Virus record (IMG/VR): IMGVR_UViG_3300046519_000202
Location: 1 to 27,046 of that record
Source: a virus
Length of the DNA: 27,046 nucleotides
Reading direction: 5' to 3' (one strand)
This document shows, in pieces, positions 18,109-26,581 of the stretch. Made by a program: the position numbers and the translations under genes. Each line of letters opens with the position of its first letter. Positions within the stretch are counted from its first letter, which is position 1. The notes under the pieces were generated by a model that saw nothing but the letters and a program-made list of their open reading frames with translations, did not search any database and was not told the origin of the DNA.

Positions 18109-18830
18109 TCAAGTTAGAGAGCCGTGGCCTTGCCGACGGTCTTGCAGAGCTGACTGATATTGAGCGCAACCAGATCCCCTATGCGACGGTGCTGGCACTT
18201 ACTGAGACAGCCAAGCTGGTCAAGGACAGGCTTGAGGGAGAGATGCGCACGGTGTTCGACCGGCCTACGCCGTACACCCTCGACAGCCTCCGGCTTATCC
18301 CGGCGACCAAGCAGCGTCTTGAAGCCCGGGTATGGATCAAGGACGAGGCCGACGGCGCCGCCCCTGCGACCCGCTGGCTGACACCCGAGGTGTATGGCGG
18401 GCCCCGCAACAACAAACGCAGCGAGGCATTGCTTCGCGCCCGTGGCGTTCTCCCTGAGGGCAAGTTCGTCGTGCCAGGCAACGGCATGCAGTTGGACAGC
18501 TACGGCAACATCGGGCGCGGCCAGTTGCAGAAGATCCTGTCGGGACTCGGCGCCCAGGGTGATCGGCTACAGAACAGCACGGACAGCAGGCGCAGCGCGG
18601 GCAACCGCACTCGCTACTTCGTCATGCGCAAAGGTCGCGCAGCAATAGGCATTGCCGAGCGCACAGGCACCAAGCGTTCCGATGTACGCATGGTGCTGGC
18701 ATTCGTGGGCAAGCCTGCCTATGCAAGGGCGCTGGACTTCTTCGGTATCGGTGAGCGGGTGGCAGATGAGCAGCTTTCAATCCAGTTCGAGCAGGCCTTC
18801 GCCAAGGCCATGGCTACGCAACGCCGATGA
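18105..18830 (+). CDS. Putative minor tail protein, gpZ-like
   Basis: 241 residues from the ATGA overlap at 18105. The opening SRGLADGLAELTDIERNQIP and the following helix ATVLALTETAKLVKDRL, then a long basic body with many Arg/Lys, resemble the lambda gpZ family (tail-completion protein). The similarity is in pattern only, so the call is tentative. In lambda, Z lies between FII and U; here that place is empty, and this gene sits just before the candidate cos region and terminase. A different tail-completion or assembly protein remains possible. Confidence 0.5.
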   Translation: MIKLESRGLADGLAELTDIERNQIPYATVLALTETAKLVKDRLEGEMRTVFDRPTPYTLDSLRLIPATKQRLEARVWIKDEADGAAPATRWLTPEVYGGPRNNKRSEALLRARGVLPEGKFVVPGNGMQLDSYGNIGRGQLQKILSGLGAQGDRLQNSTDSRRSAGNRTRYFVMRKGRAAIGIAERTGTKRSDVRMVLAFVGKPAYARALDFFGIGERVADEQLSIQFEQAFAKAMATQRR

Positions 18831-18974
18831 CGCACCAAAACGGTGCGATTTGGCGGTGCGGGGAGTTGGCGTGCCACAAAAGGTACTCCTGAGGGTACCC
18901 CCCACCGAGGGTAATTCGAGCCCCGATGGAAACACATATATGACTTTTTTCACGCAGTTGGTTGTTGTTTAGTC
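18831..18974. other. cos: Candidate cos (packaging) region
   Basis: 144 bases without a gene just before the Nu1-like small terminase, where cos lies in lambda. It contains an inverted repeat CGCACC/GGTGCG (18831-18847), a direct repeat CGGTGCG (18841-18847 and 18854-18860), and a near-palindrome GGTAC-n8-GTACC (18882-18899). The terminase belongs to the cos-cutting gpNu1/gpA type. The cut position cannot be named from sequence alone. Confidence 0.4.
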
Positions 18975-19520
18975 ATGGCCAAAATCGAAACAACCAAACA
19001 GCGCAGCTGGTTGAACAAATCCGACATGGCCGCCAGCCTCGGCATTTCCCCTCAAGCCTTTGAAAAATGGGGGGTAGAGGCAGTTGCGAAGATTGGCCGC
19101 GAGACCTTTTACCGGGTCCAAGACGTGCTCTCAAACCGCATTGCACACAGCTTGCGGAAGCAACAACCTGCGGACGTCGGCGAGGATGGGATAGACCCCC
19201 TAGTCGAATACAAATTGATGCAGGAGCGGCTTCGACTGACTGCTGCTCAGGCAGACTCACAAGAGAAGAAAAATCTTGTGCAGGACAAGCTGCTGGTGCC
19301 TGCCCCATTCATGACATTTGCCCTGGAAAAAATCTCCTCCAGGATCGCATCGAAGCTCGAGACCGTCGGCAAAACAGTAAGCCGGCATCATCCAGATATT
19401 GACCCGGTAATTCTTGAGGCCGTGGAACGGGAGATCGCCATAGCTCGCAATATCGCTGCTAAGTCCGGCGACAAAATACCGGGATTTCTCGATGAGTATC
19501 TTTCAACCTTGGATTCATGA
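18975..19520 (+). CDS. Terminase small subunit, Nu1-like
   Basis: 181 residues, the length of lambda gpNu1. Residues about 10-60 are a winged-helix-like DNA-binding domain (NKSDMAASLGISPQAFEKW). The later part RLRLTAAQADSQEKKN and the end KIPGFLDEYLSTL correspond to gpNu1 segments RLTRAQADAQELKN and IPGLLSEYIE. It recognises cos DNA and hands it to the large subunit. No strong ribosome binding site is visible before the ATG at 18975. It overlaps the large subunit gene by 29 bases. Confidence 0.9.
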   Translation: MAKIETTKQRSWLNKSDMAASLGISPQAFEKWGVEAVAKIGRETFYRVQDVLSNRIAHSLRKQQPADVGEDGIDPLVEYKLMQERLRLTAAQADSQEKKNLVQDKLLVPAPFMTFALEKISSRIASKLETVGKTVSRHHPDIDPVILEAVEREIAIARNIAAKSGDKIPGFLDEYLSTLDS

Positions 19521-21450
19521 CCTGTGCACAGCCGCAGAGTTAGGTTTGCTGGGGCTGTGCAAAGAACCGCCGATGACCGCCTCCCAGTGGGGGGACGAGC
19601 ATTTCTACATGTCTTCAGAATCCTCCTACCACGAGGGTGAATGGACAACCGATCATTTCCAGGTCGCCATCCTCAACGCGATGGGGAACGATCTAATCGC
19701 TGTTGTGAACTTCGTGAAGTCGGCGCGGATCGGTTACACCAAGCTGCTAATGGTCAACATCGGTTACAAGCTGCAGCACAAGCGGCGCAACATTGTCATG
19801 TGGAGCCCAACCGATACGGATGCCAAGGGCATTAGCAAGCGCCATGTCGATGGACTTGTTCGCGACGTACCTGTGGTCAAGGAGTTGGCTCCCTGGTTCG
19901 GGAAGAAGCACCGGGATAACACCCTTGACCAGAAGGTCTTTTCCAATCGGAAAACATTGTGGATTCGTGGTGGTACAGCGTCCGGCAATTACCGGGAGCT
20001 GTCGGCCGACGAGACAATCTACGACGAGTTGTCGAACTTCGATCCTGACATCGAGGGGGAAGGTGACGCCGTCACCCTGGGCGACAAGCGACTGAATGGC
20101 GCCACTTACCCGAAATCGATTCGAGGTTCGACCCCGAAGAAGGCGGGCAGCTGCCAGGTTAACAAGGCAGCGGAAGAGTCACCCATAAGGCTTCGCTTCC
20201 ATATTGCATGCCCTCACTGCCATCAGGAACAAACACTGAAGTTCGGCGGCAAGGATTGCGCCTACGGTTTGAAATGGGAGAAGGATGCCCTCGGCCAGGC
20301 CACTAAAGCCTGGTATGTCTGCGAGCACTGCTGCGCCTGTTTCTTTCACCCGGACATGGTTGCAGCCTCGCCGGAAGGTCGCTGGATCTGCGAAGCGACA
20401 GGTGTCTGGACGCGCGATTCTATGGACTGGTTCGACGCGAACGATGAACCGGTGCGGACCCCGAAGTCGGTGGCGTTCTACTGCTGGGCCATTTACAGCA
20501 CCTGGTCGGCGTGGCTGAAGATCGCGGAAGAGTGGCTAAAAATCAAAGGCGATCGCGAGAAGCTGATCACCTTCACCAACACCACGCTCGGCGAAATGTG
20601 GGAAGAAGACCAGGGCGAGAAAATCGACTGGGAAATTCTCTACGGCCGGCGTGAGGTTTACCCGGCTGTGCCTCTGGCCGGCCTGGTGCTCGTCGGTGGC
20701 ATCGACACCCAGGATGACCGGTACGAGCTTCGCGTCTGGGCGTTCGGCGTGGGTGAAGAGTCTTGGCTGGTGCACCGCTCGATTCTCACCGGTGACCCGG
20801 CCAGCGAGGAATTACGCCGCAAGGTCGGCATCGAGATCCATCGTACGTTCCTGCGCGAGGACGGCCTTCAAATGGAGGTCGAGCGCTGGTGCTGGGACGC
20901 CGGCGGCCACTACTCCGATGAAGTAGCAGCGGAGAGCCGGAAGCATGGCCCCCAATGGGTGGTGCCCGTGTTCGGCGCGTCGACCTACGGCAAGCCGATC
21001 GCCAACTTCCCCAAGCGCAAGAAGGACAAGGTCTACAAGACCGAGGTCGGTACCGACAACGCTAAGGAGATCATCTACAGCCGGCTGCGCATCCAGGTTC
21101 CGCAACCGTGGGTATCAACGCCTGGGTGCGTGCACTTCCCGCTCAACGACCTGATTTGCGACGAGGACGAGCTAAAGCAGATCACGGCGGAGAAGAAGAA
21201 ATCGGTCATCTCAAAGGGTAAGCGCGTGCTGCGCTGGGACGCAGGCGGCAAACGAAACGAGGCGCTCGACTGCTTTGTGTACGCCCTGGCGGCACTGCGG
21301 ATCAGCCAGCTCCGGTTCGGTCTTGACCTTGATGCCCTGGCGCTGGCCAGGCCCGCTGTGCAAAAGCAGGTGGAGAAGCCCACCCCCACAAATACACCGC
21401 AGCCGTCATCGGGTGATTGGCTCAAACCGAGGGAAGACCCATGGCTGTGA
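19492..21450 (+). CDS. Terminase large subunit, gpA-like
   Basis: 652 residues (lambda gpA 641). The motor ATPase has a variant Walker A at about 76-84 (KSARIGYTK, as in gpA KSARVGYSK) and an acidic Walker B region near 172-180 (ADETIYDEL). Cysteine pairs CPHC (240-243) and CEHCC (277-281) may bind zinc. The nuclease domain begins near 402 (GGIDTQDDRYELRVWAFG) and ends with the conserved RNEALDCFVYALAALRIS. The enzyme cuts cos and pumps DNA into the prohead. An in-frame ATG 27 codons later would remove conserved sequence, so the first ATG is kept. Confidence 0.96.
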   Translation: MSIFQPWIHDLCTAAELGLLGLCKEPPMTASQWGDEHFYMSSESSYHEGEWTTDHFQVAILNAMGNDLIAVVNFVKSARIGYTKLLMVNIGYKLQHKRRNIVMWSPTDTDAKGISKRHVDGLVRDVPVVKELAPWFGKKHRDNTLDQKVFSNRKTLWIRGGTASGNYRELSADETIYDELSNFDPDIEGEGDAVTLGDKRLNGATYPKSIRGSTPKKAGSCQVNKAAEESPIRLRFHIACPHCHQEQTLKFGGKDCAYGLKWEKDALGQATKAWYVCEHCCACFFHPDMVAASPEGRWICEATGVWTRDSMDWFDANDEPVRTPKSVAFYCWAIYSTWSAWLKIAEEWLKIKGDREKLITFTNTTLGEMWEEDQGEKIDWEILYGRREVYPAVPLAGLVLVGGIDTQDDRYELRVWAFGVGEESWLVHRSILTGDPASEELRRKVGIEIHRTFLREDGLQMEVERWCWDAGGHYSDEVAAESRKHGPQWVVPVFGASTYGKPIANFPKRKKDKVYKTEVGTDNAKEIIYSRLRIQVPQPWVSTPGCVHFPLNDLICDEDELKQITAEKKKSVISKGKRVLRWDAGGKRNEALDCFVYALAALRISQLRFGLDLDALALARPAVQKQVEKPTPTNTPQPSSGDWLKPREDPWL

Positions 21451-21659
21451 ACAGAAAACCAACTGCTGAAGACATGGTGCAGAGATACCTGCAGGCCGAA
21501 ATGGACGTGCTGGAAGGCAAGACCACGATTTTCGGCGGTCGCACGCTGACGATGGCCGACCTGCCAGACATTCGCGCGGGCCGGCTGGAGTGGGAGCGCC
21601 GGGTATCAGCAGCACGTTGTTTCCGGTCCCGCCCTTACTCTCTGGCGTCCTTCGAATGA
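21441..21659 (+). CDS. Head-tail joining protein, gpW-like
   Basis: 72 residues (lambda gpW 68). It is a helical protein with a short beta hairpin (TTIFGGRTLTMADLPDIRAG), in the gpW position between terminase and portal. It overlaps the terminase end by 10 bases and the portal start by 4 (ATGA). gpW closes the portal channel and lets the tail connector bind. The family match is by length, place and general pattern rather than strong motif identity. The C-terminal residues are basic and aromatic (ARCFRSRPYSLASF). Confidence 0.75.
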   Translation: MAVNRKPTAEDMVQRYLQAEMDVLEGKTTIFGGRTLTMADLPDIRAGRLEWERRVSAARCFRSRPYSLASFE

Positions 21660-23200
21660 AGAATTTTATCGACAAGATCCTCGAGCCGTTTGTGCCGAGA
21701 TTGGTCGCCAACCGGCTGGCCGCTCGGCTACAGATCAGGGCCTACGAAGCGGCCAAGACTACTCGCACTCACAAGGCCAAAGGCCAATCTCGCAGTGCTG
21801 ATGTTTCGCTGCAGGGTGACCTGCGCTCGCTTCGGGAGCAGTCCCGAAAGCTGGACGAGGACCATGACCTGGTCACCGGTATCTTTGACCGTCTTGAAGA
21901 GCGCGTGGTGGGTGGTAACGGGATCAGCGTGGAGCCGCTACCGCTTCGGTTAGACGGTTCGGTTCACCTCGAATTTGCCGCCCAGATCAAGGCAGAGTGG
22001 GCGGAGTGGTCGCTTCGTCCGGAAGTGTCCGGCGAGCTTTCCCGCCCGCAGATGGAACGGCAGGTGTGCCGGACCTGGCTGCGCGACGGCGAGATGCTGG
22101 CCCAAAAGATTCGGGGCAAGGTCGCCAATTACACGTTCCTGACTGACGTGCCATTTGCGCTCGAACTGCTCGAGCCAGACTTCTTGCCGCTCAACCTCAA
22201 CGACGATGCGAAGGGAATCGCTCAGGGCATCGAGCGGGATGCCTGGCGCCGCGTGCGGGCCTATCACCTGCTGAAGAAGCATCCCGGCAGCCTCACGGGC
22301 TTCGGGTTCTCGTTCGAAACGAAACGGGTCGACGCCGAAAAGATCATCCACATCGCCTATCGCAAGCGGATCGGCCAGAGCCGCGGTTTGCCGCTTTTGC
22401 ACGCTGTGCTGATCCGCCTGGCGGACATCAAGGATTACGAGGAAAGCGAGCGGGTTGCTGCGCGGATCAGCGCCGCGCTGGCCATGTATATCAAGAAGGG
22501 CAACCCGGACAACTGGAGCGATTACAAGAACGGTGAGCAGCCACCCGAGCGAACCTTCCCGATCGCGCCAGGAATGGTGATTGACACCCTGCTGCCGGGT
22601 GAAGACATCGGCATGATCGAGAGCAACCGCCCGAACCCGTTCCTTGAAGGTTTCCGGAATGGCCAGTTGCGCGCCATTGCGGCCGGTACCCGCGGCGCTT
22701 ACTCAACGGTGGCGCGCAGCTATGACGGTACCTACTCGGCGCAGCGCCAGGAACTGGTTGAGGCTCAACTGGGTTACGACGTACTCCAGCATGAGTTCAT
22801 CGACTATTGGAGCCGGCCGGTCTACCGCGAATTCATGAGCGTGGCGTTGCTCAGCGGCAAGCTGAAACCACCACCTGACATTGATCTCCGCACGCTTTAC
22901 GGCGCGGTTTACCAGGGACCGGTCATGCCGTGGATCAACCCCGTGCAGGAGGCCAATGCCTGGGAAACGCTGGTTAAGGCCGGCTTCGCAGATGAGGCAG
23001 AAGTCGCCAGGGCGCGCGGACGAAACCCGCAAGAGCTAAAACGCTCTCGCACCGCTGAAGTGAAAACAAACCGGGATGACGGGCTGGTCTTCAGCTCGGA
23101 TGCATTCCACCAGTTCTATGCCAAAAATGGAGCCGCCGATGCGCAGCCTACTGAAGCCGGCGCTGCTGGCGCCGCTCGCCGCACTGACCCAGCAGAATAA
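21656..23200 (+). CDS. Portal protein, lambda gpB family
   Basis: 514 residues from the ATGA overlap at 21656 (lambda gpB 533). Typical features are a basic N-terminal region, then RKLDEDHDLVTGIFDRLEER and VVGGNGISVEP, the long central helical part (RGLPLLHAVLIRLADIKDYEE), a segment near GTRGAYSTVARSYDGTYS, and SRPVYREFMSVALLSG. It forms the dodecameric DNA channel at the head vertex. The C-terminal 60 residues are variable. Its end overlaps the start of the protease/capsid gene by 62 bases. Confidence 0.94.
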   Translation: MKNFIDKILEPFVPRLVANRLAARLQIRAYEAAKTTRTHKAKGQSRSADVSLQGDLRSLREQSRKLDEDHDLVTGIFDRLEERVVGGNGISVEPLPLRLDGSVHLEFAAQIKAEWAEWSLRPEVSGELSRPQMERQVCRTWLRDGEMLAQKIRGKVANYTFLTDVPFALELLEPDFLPLNLNDDAKGIAQGIERDAWRRVRAYHLLKKHPGSLTGFGFSFETKRVDAEKIIHIAYRKRIGQSRGLPLLHAVLIRLADIKDYEESERVAARISAALAMYIKKGNPDNWSDYKNGEQPPERTFPIAPGMVIDTLLPGEDIGMIESNRPNPFLEGFRNGQLRAIAAGTRGAYSTVARSYDGTYSAQRQELVEAQLGYDVLQHEFIDYWSRPVYREFMSVALLSGKLKPPPDIDLRTLYGAVYQGPVMPWINPVQEANAWETLVKAGFADEAEVARARGRNPQELKRSRTAEVKTNRDDGLVFSSDAFHQFYAKNGAADAQPTEAGAAGAARRTDPAE

Positions 23201-25202
23201 GCCCAGCGAAAGCTGGTACAGCATCAATGCCCTCAGTCGTGGCCAGGTCGAAATCCTGCTCTACGACGAGATTGGCGCCTGGGGCATTACTGCCCAGCAG
23301 TTCGCCAAGGACTTGAAGGCAGTTGGCGATGTGGCGCTGATCAACCTACGGATTCACTCGCCGGGCGGTGATGTCTTCGAGGGCACCGCCATTTACAACC
23401 TGCTGAAGAATCACCCCGCCCGGGTTGACGTGTACATCGACGGCCTGGCCGCCTCGATGGGCTCGGTCATTGCCATGTCCGGCGACACCATCTACATGCC
23501 CGAGAACGCCATGATGATGGTGCACAAGCCCTGGGGCATTTCTGGCGGTGATGCCGACGACATGCGCCGCTACGCGGAGCTGCTCGACAAGGTCGAGGGC
23601 ACGCTGATCATGGCCTACGTCACCAAGACGGGGAAATCCGAAGACGAGATCAAGGGCTTGCTCAAGAGCGAGACCTGGATGAACGGCCGTGAGGCTGTCG
23701 AGGCCGGCTTTGCCGACCAACTTACCGAGCCGCTCGCTGCTGCAGCACAGCTCACCTCAAAACGCATGAAGGAGTTTGACCACATGCCAGAAGCACTGAA
23801 AGCCCTGTTGCAGCCGCAAGCAAACGCTACCCTGCCTGCTGCCGCACCAGCCACCCCAGCCCCATCGGCGGCTGCTCCTGCAGCGCCTGCCGCACCTGTC
23901 GCGCAGTCGGAAGATGCGATCCGCGCCCAGGTAATCGCCGCTGAAACCACCCGCCGAGCTGCGATCACTGCCGCCTTCGGCCCGTTCGCCACCAGCCACG
24001 CCGAGATACTGAACGCCTGCCTGCTGGATCACACCGTGACCGCTGAAGTAGCGGGCCAGAAACTGCTGGCCAAGCTGGGCGAGAACACCACCCCAGCGCC
24101 GCGTGCGCCTGGCCACATCTCCAACGGCAACCTGGTTGGCGACTCGGTCCGCAACTCGATCCTGGCCCGCGCCAAGCATGGCGAGGCCGAGAAGGATAAC
24201 GCCTATTTGCACATGAGCCTGCGTGAGCTGGCCCGTGCATCGTTGGTGGATCGCGGCGTAGGCATTGCCGGCCTGAACCCCATGCAGATGGTCGGCCTGG
24301 CGTTCACCCACACCTCCAGCGACTTTGGCGGCATCCTGCTGGACACCGCCAACAAATCGGTGCTGGCGGGTTGGGAGGACTCGGAAGAGACCTACCAGCT
24401 GTGGACCAAGCGCGGCGAGCTGAGCGACTTCAAGGTGGCCCGCCGGGTCGGCCTGAGCGAGTTCAGCTCCCTGCGCCAGGTGCGTGAGGGTGCTGAGTAC
24501 AAATACGTGACTCTCGGCGAAACCGGTGCGCAGATCGCCCTGGCCACCTACGGCGAACTGTTCAGCATCACCCGCCAGGCCATCATCAACGATGACCTCA
24601 GCATGCTGACTGACATCCCCTTCAAGATGGGGCAGGCCGCCAAGGGCACCATCGGTGACCTGGTCTACGCAGTGCTCACCGGCAACCCGCAGCTGAGCGA
24701 TGGCAAACCCCTGTTCCACGCTGATCATAAAAACCTGCTGACCGGCGCTGCGTCGGCCCTGTCGATCGACAGCCTGAGCAAGGCCAAGACTCAGATGGCC
24801 ACTCAGAAAACTGCGACCGAGGATGGCAAGGGTCGCAACCTGAACATCCGCCCAGCCTTCGTCCTGACGCCGGTGGCACTGGAAGACAAGGCCAACCAGA
24901 TCATCAACTCGGAGTCGGTCCCGGGCGCTGATGTGAACTCGGGGATCATCAACCCGATCCGCGGCTTTGCTCAGGTGATCGGCGAGCCGCGCCTCGATGA
25001 TGCCTCGGCCACCGCCTGGTACCTGGCTGCCAAGCAAGGTTCCGACACCATCGAGGTTTCCTACCTCAACGGCGTTGATGTTCCGTACCTGGAGCAGCAG
25101 CAGGGCTTCACCGTAGACGGCGTGGCCTCGAAGGTACGCATCGATGCCGGTGTGGCACCGCTCGACTACCGCGGCCTGCAGAAAGCCAACGGCGCGGCTT
25201 GA
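23139..25202 (+). CDS. Prohead protease / major capsid protein fusion
   Basis: 687 residues in one uninterrupted frame. Residues about 25-205 are a ClpP-like serine protease with S106 (GLAASMGS) and H129 (MMVHKPWG); the third triad position is a glutamate (KSETWM) where ClpP has aspartate. Residues about 232-255 are an Ala/Pro-rich linker, followed by a helical scaffold-like delta region to about 325. From about 335 to the end lies an HK97-fold capsid domain (SDFGGILLDTANKSVLAGWE, YGELFSITRQAIINDDLS). Cleavage by the protease part would release mature capsid protein. The ATG at 23139 is chosen for GGAG 6 bases upstream; upstream codons overlap the portal gene. Such fusions are known in some phages. 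Confidence 0.93.
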   Translation: MRSLLKPALLAPLAALTQQNKPSESWYSINALSRGQVEILLYDEIGAWGITAQQFAKDLKAVGDVALINLRIHSPGGDVFEGTAIYNLLKNHPARVDVYIDGLAASMGSVIAMSGDTIYMPENAMMMVHKPWGISGGDADDMRRYAELLDKVEGTLIMAYVTKTGKSEDEIKGLLKSETWMNGREAVEAGFADQLTEPLAAAAQLTSKRMKEFDHMPEALKALLQPQANATLPAAAPATPAPSAAAPAAPAAPVAQSEDAIRAQVIAAETTRRAAITAAFGPFATSHAEILNACLLDHTVTAEVAGQKLLAKLGENTTPAPRAPGHISNGNLVGDSVRNSILARAKHGEAEKDNAYLHMSLRELARASLVDRGVGIAGLNPMQMVGLAFTHTSSDFGGILLDTANKSVLAGWEDSEETYQLWTKRGELSDFKVARRVGLSEFSSLRQVREGAEYKYVTLGETGAQIALATYGELFSITRQAIINDDLSMLTDIPFKMGQAAKGTIGDLVYAVLTGNPQLSDGKPLFHADHKNLLTGAASALSIDSLSKAKTQMATQKTATEDGKGRNLNIRPAFVLTPVALEDKANQIINSESVPGADVNSGIINPIRGFAQVIGEPRLDDASATAWYLAAKQGSDTIEVSYLNGVDVPYLEQQQGFTVDGVASKVRIDAGVAPLDYRGLQKANGAA

Positions 25203-25218
25203 TCCCGACCGCCTGACC

Positions 25219-25241
25219 AACCCCGCTGATGCGGGGTTTTT
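25219..25241 (+). terminator. Intrinsic terminator or attenuator after the capsid gene
   Basis: AACCCCGC (25219-25226) pairs with GCGGGGTT (25231-25238) around the loop TGAT, with the T run to 25241. It lies 17 bases after the capsid stop and 28 bases before the decoration-protein start, so it probably lowers expression of the genes that follow or sets an mRNA end. Confidence 0.8.
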
Positions 25242-25268
25242 CGTTTATGCCATCTGGAGAAATCACCC

Positions 25269-25583
25269 ATGGCCAAGAATTACGTTGAAGACGGCGAAAG
25301 CCTCACCCTGATCGCGCCCGCTGGTGGCGTGGTGTCCGGCATTGCTTACGCCATTGGCACCCTGGCAGTTGTTGCCCTGGTCACCGCCGCTGAAGGTGAG
25401 CCATTCGCCGCCCGCGCCACTGGCGTGTTCAGCCTGCCGACCGCTGCTGGCCTGCTGGCCGGCGCCAAGGTGAGCTTGAAGGCTGGTGGCATGGTCGCCG
25501 ACGGGACCGCGGCATCCGTCGCCTTCGGCAAGCTAATCGCCGATGAGTCTGGCGGCTTCGCCCCTGTGCGGCTGTCCAACTGA
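25269..25583 (+). CDS. DUF2190-like capsid decoration protein
   Basis: 104 residues. The pattern NYVEDGESLTLIAPAGGVVSG, then YAIGTLAVVALVTAAEGEPF, then a Gly/Ala-rich beta-type body fits the DUF2190 (capsid cement-like) family, which stabilises heads in the way gpD does in lambda. GGAG lies 9 bases before the ATG. It is in the gpD-like position directly after the capsid gene, although lambda places D before the capsid gene. Its stop overlaps the next start (TGATG). Confidence 0.85.
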   Translation: MAKNYVEDGESLTLIAPAGGVVSGIAYAIGTLAVVALVTAAEGEPFAARATGVFSLPTAAGLLAGAKVSLKAGGMVADGTAASVAFGKLIADESGGFAPVRLSN

Positions 25584-25903
25584 TGCGTGGCCGGTTTGCG
25601 AAGGCTCAGGCGCGCCTGCACCGGGTCTGCGCGGACCGGCTCGCTGATTCCATCGGTTCGTTCCAGTCGCCCGGCTGCCAGCCGGTGCACGACTTGAAGC
25701 TGCTGATCGACCGTAACCTGCAATACGCGGGCGCTGACGGCACGTTCATGACTGACGCCATAGGCATCACCTTTTTCTGCACCGACCTAAAGTCTGCGGA
25801 CCGCGGCGACGTGTTCGAGGTGGGCTGCGAGCGCTTTCTTGTCGAGCGGGTTATCGAAGACGACGGCCATGCCATCACCGTTCAGGCCAGGGCGCACACA
25901 TGA
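25583..25903 (+). CDS. Head-tail joining protein, FII-like
   Basis: 106 residues. A basic N-terminal helix (MRGRFAKAQARLHRVCADRL) is followed by a beta-rich body (ITFFCTDLKSADRGDVFEVG, ERFLVERVIEDDGHAITVQA), the arrangement of gpFII-type joiners that bind the connector and receive the tail. It starts in the TGATG overlap and ends in an ATGA overlap with the gpU-like gene. The assignment is based on position, length and fold pattern. Confidence 0.75.
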   Translation: MRGRFAKAQARLHRVCADRLADSIGSFQSPGCQPVHDLKLLIDRNLQYAGADGTFMTDAIGITFFCTDLKSADRGDVFEVGCERFLVERVIEDDGHAITVQARAHT

Positions 25904-26376
25904 ACATGCTTACCCAGGGGCGCAAGGCCCTGATTCAACGGCTGGAGACGATCGCAGTTGACCGCGGCTACCAAACGGCAGCGGGCACCAACGTCAAGAC
26001 CGGCTGGTTCAACGAAGTCATCAAGGCCTCCGCCACCGGTTACCCACTGATCGTGGTGCAGATGGCCCGTGGCAAAGCCCCCGAGTCCGGCCCGCTTGCC
26101 ATGAAGGTCTTCCATGGCTTCAGCGTGATCGGCGCTGTGGATGCCGGCCTGGACGATTACGAGTCAGCGGTTGAGGACCTGGAGCAGGACCTCATTCAGT
26201 GCCTGATGCCCCGCAGCGGCGTGCTACCCGATTGGATGCCGCGGGGAATCACAGGGATCACCATCGGCGCGCCCGAAGTCTTCCCCCCTGCGGAAGGCCT
26301 CAAGGCCGCGACCGTGCTTGTTCCCGTCCAGCTTCACACCATCGTCCAGGAGTTACGCCATGACCGAAAAAACTGA
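25900..26376 (+). CDS. Tail terminator protein, gpU-like
   Basis: 158 residues (lambda gpU 131). The opening LTQGRKALIQRLETIAVDRG is a helix, then a beta region (GYPLIVVQMARGKAPESGP, HGFSVIGAVDAG) and a helix YESAVEDLEQDLIQCLMPR. This is the pattern of minor tail U proteins, which cap the tail tube at the head end and fix tail length. It lies between the FII-like gene and the tail-tube gene as in lambda. It overlaps the next gene by 17 bases. Confidence 0.78.
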   Translation: MNMLTQGRKALIQRLETIAVDRGYQTAAGTNVKTGWFNEVIKASATGYPLIVVQMARGKAPESGPLAMKVFHGFSVIGAVDAGLDDYESAVEDLEQDLIQCLMPRSGVLPDWMPRGITGITIGAPEVFPPAEGLKAATVLVPVQLHTIVQELRHDRKN

Positions 26377-26578
26377 AGTTGCAAAGCCGGCCGAGTCGGC
26401 CGGTGCCGCGACGACTACCGCCGAACGCGCCTCGCCGCGCTTCGAGGTAGAGCTGCTAAAGCCTCATACCCACGCGCGCAAGGACTACCAGCCTGGCGAC
26501 AAAATCAAAGTCACCGCTGAGCAGCGCACCTGGTTGAAAGGCCTGGGCGTCGTCGCTGGCGAAACCACGGAGAAGTAA
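26360..26578 (+). CDS. Small hypothetical protein before the tail-tube gene
   Basis: 72 residues from the ATG at 26360, preceded by AGGAG 7 bases upstream. The first 28 residues are Ala/Thr/Glu-rich and look disordered. The rest (FEVELLKPHTHARKDYQPGD, then KVTAEQRTWLKGLGV) is a compact domain like the short proteins that often stand next to tail-tube genes in siphophages; I recall this type as DUF7210, with low certainty. It may be a tail-assembly accessory protein. Confidence 0.65.
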   Translation: MTEKTEVAKPAESAGAATTTAERASPRFEVELLKPHTHARKDYQPGDKIKVTAEQRTWLKGLGVVAGETTEK

Positions 26579-26581
26579 AAC

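Noticed and set aside
23810-23900. Repetitive Ala/Pro-coding stretch as a possible DNA repeat or CRISPR-like array
   Set aside because: It has no unit repeat with spacers; it encodes a flexible linker inside the protease/capsid fusion. No CRISPR array was seen anywhere.
23757-25220. Leftward open frame of 487 codons opposite the capsid gene
   Set aside because: Shadow of the high-G+C capsid frame; no domains, and it would run against the late operon.
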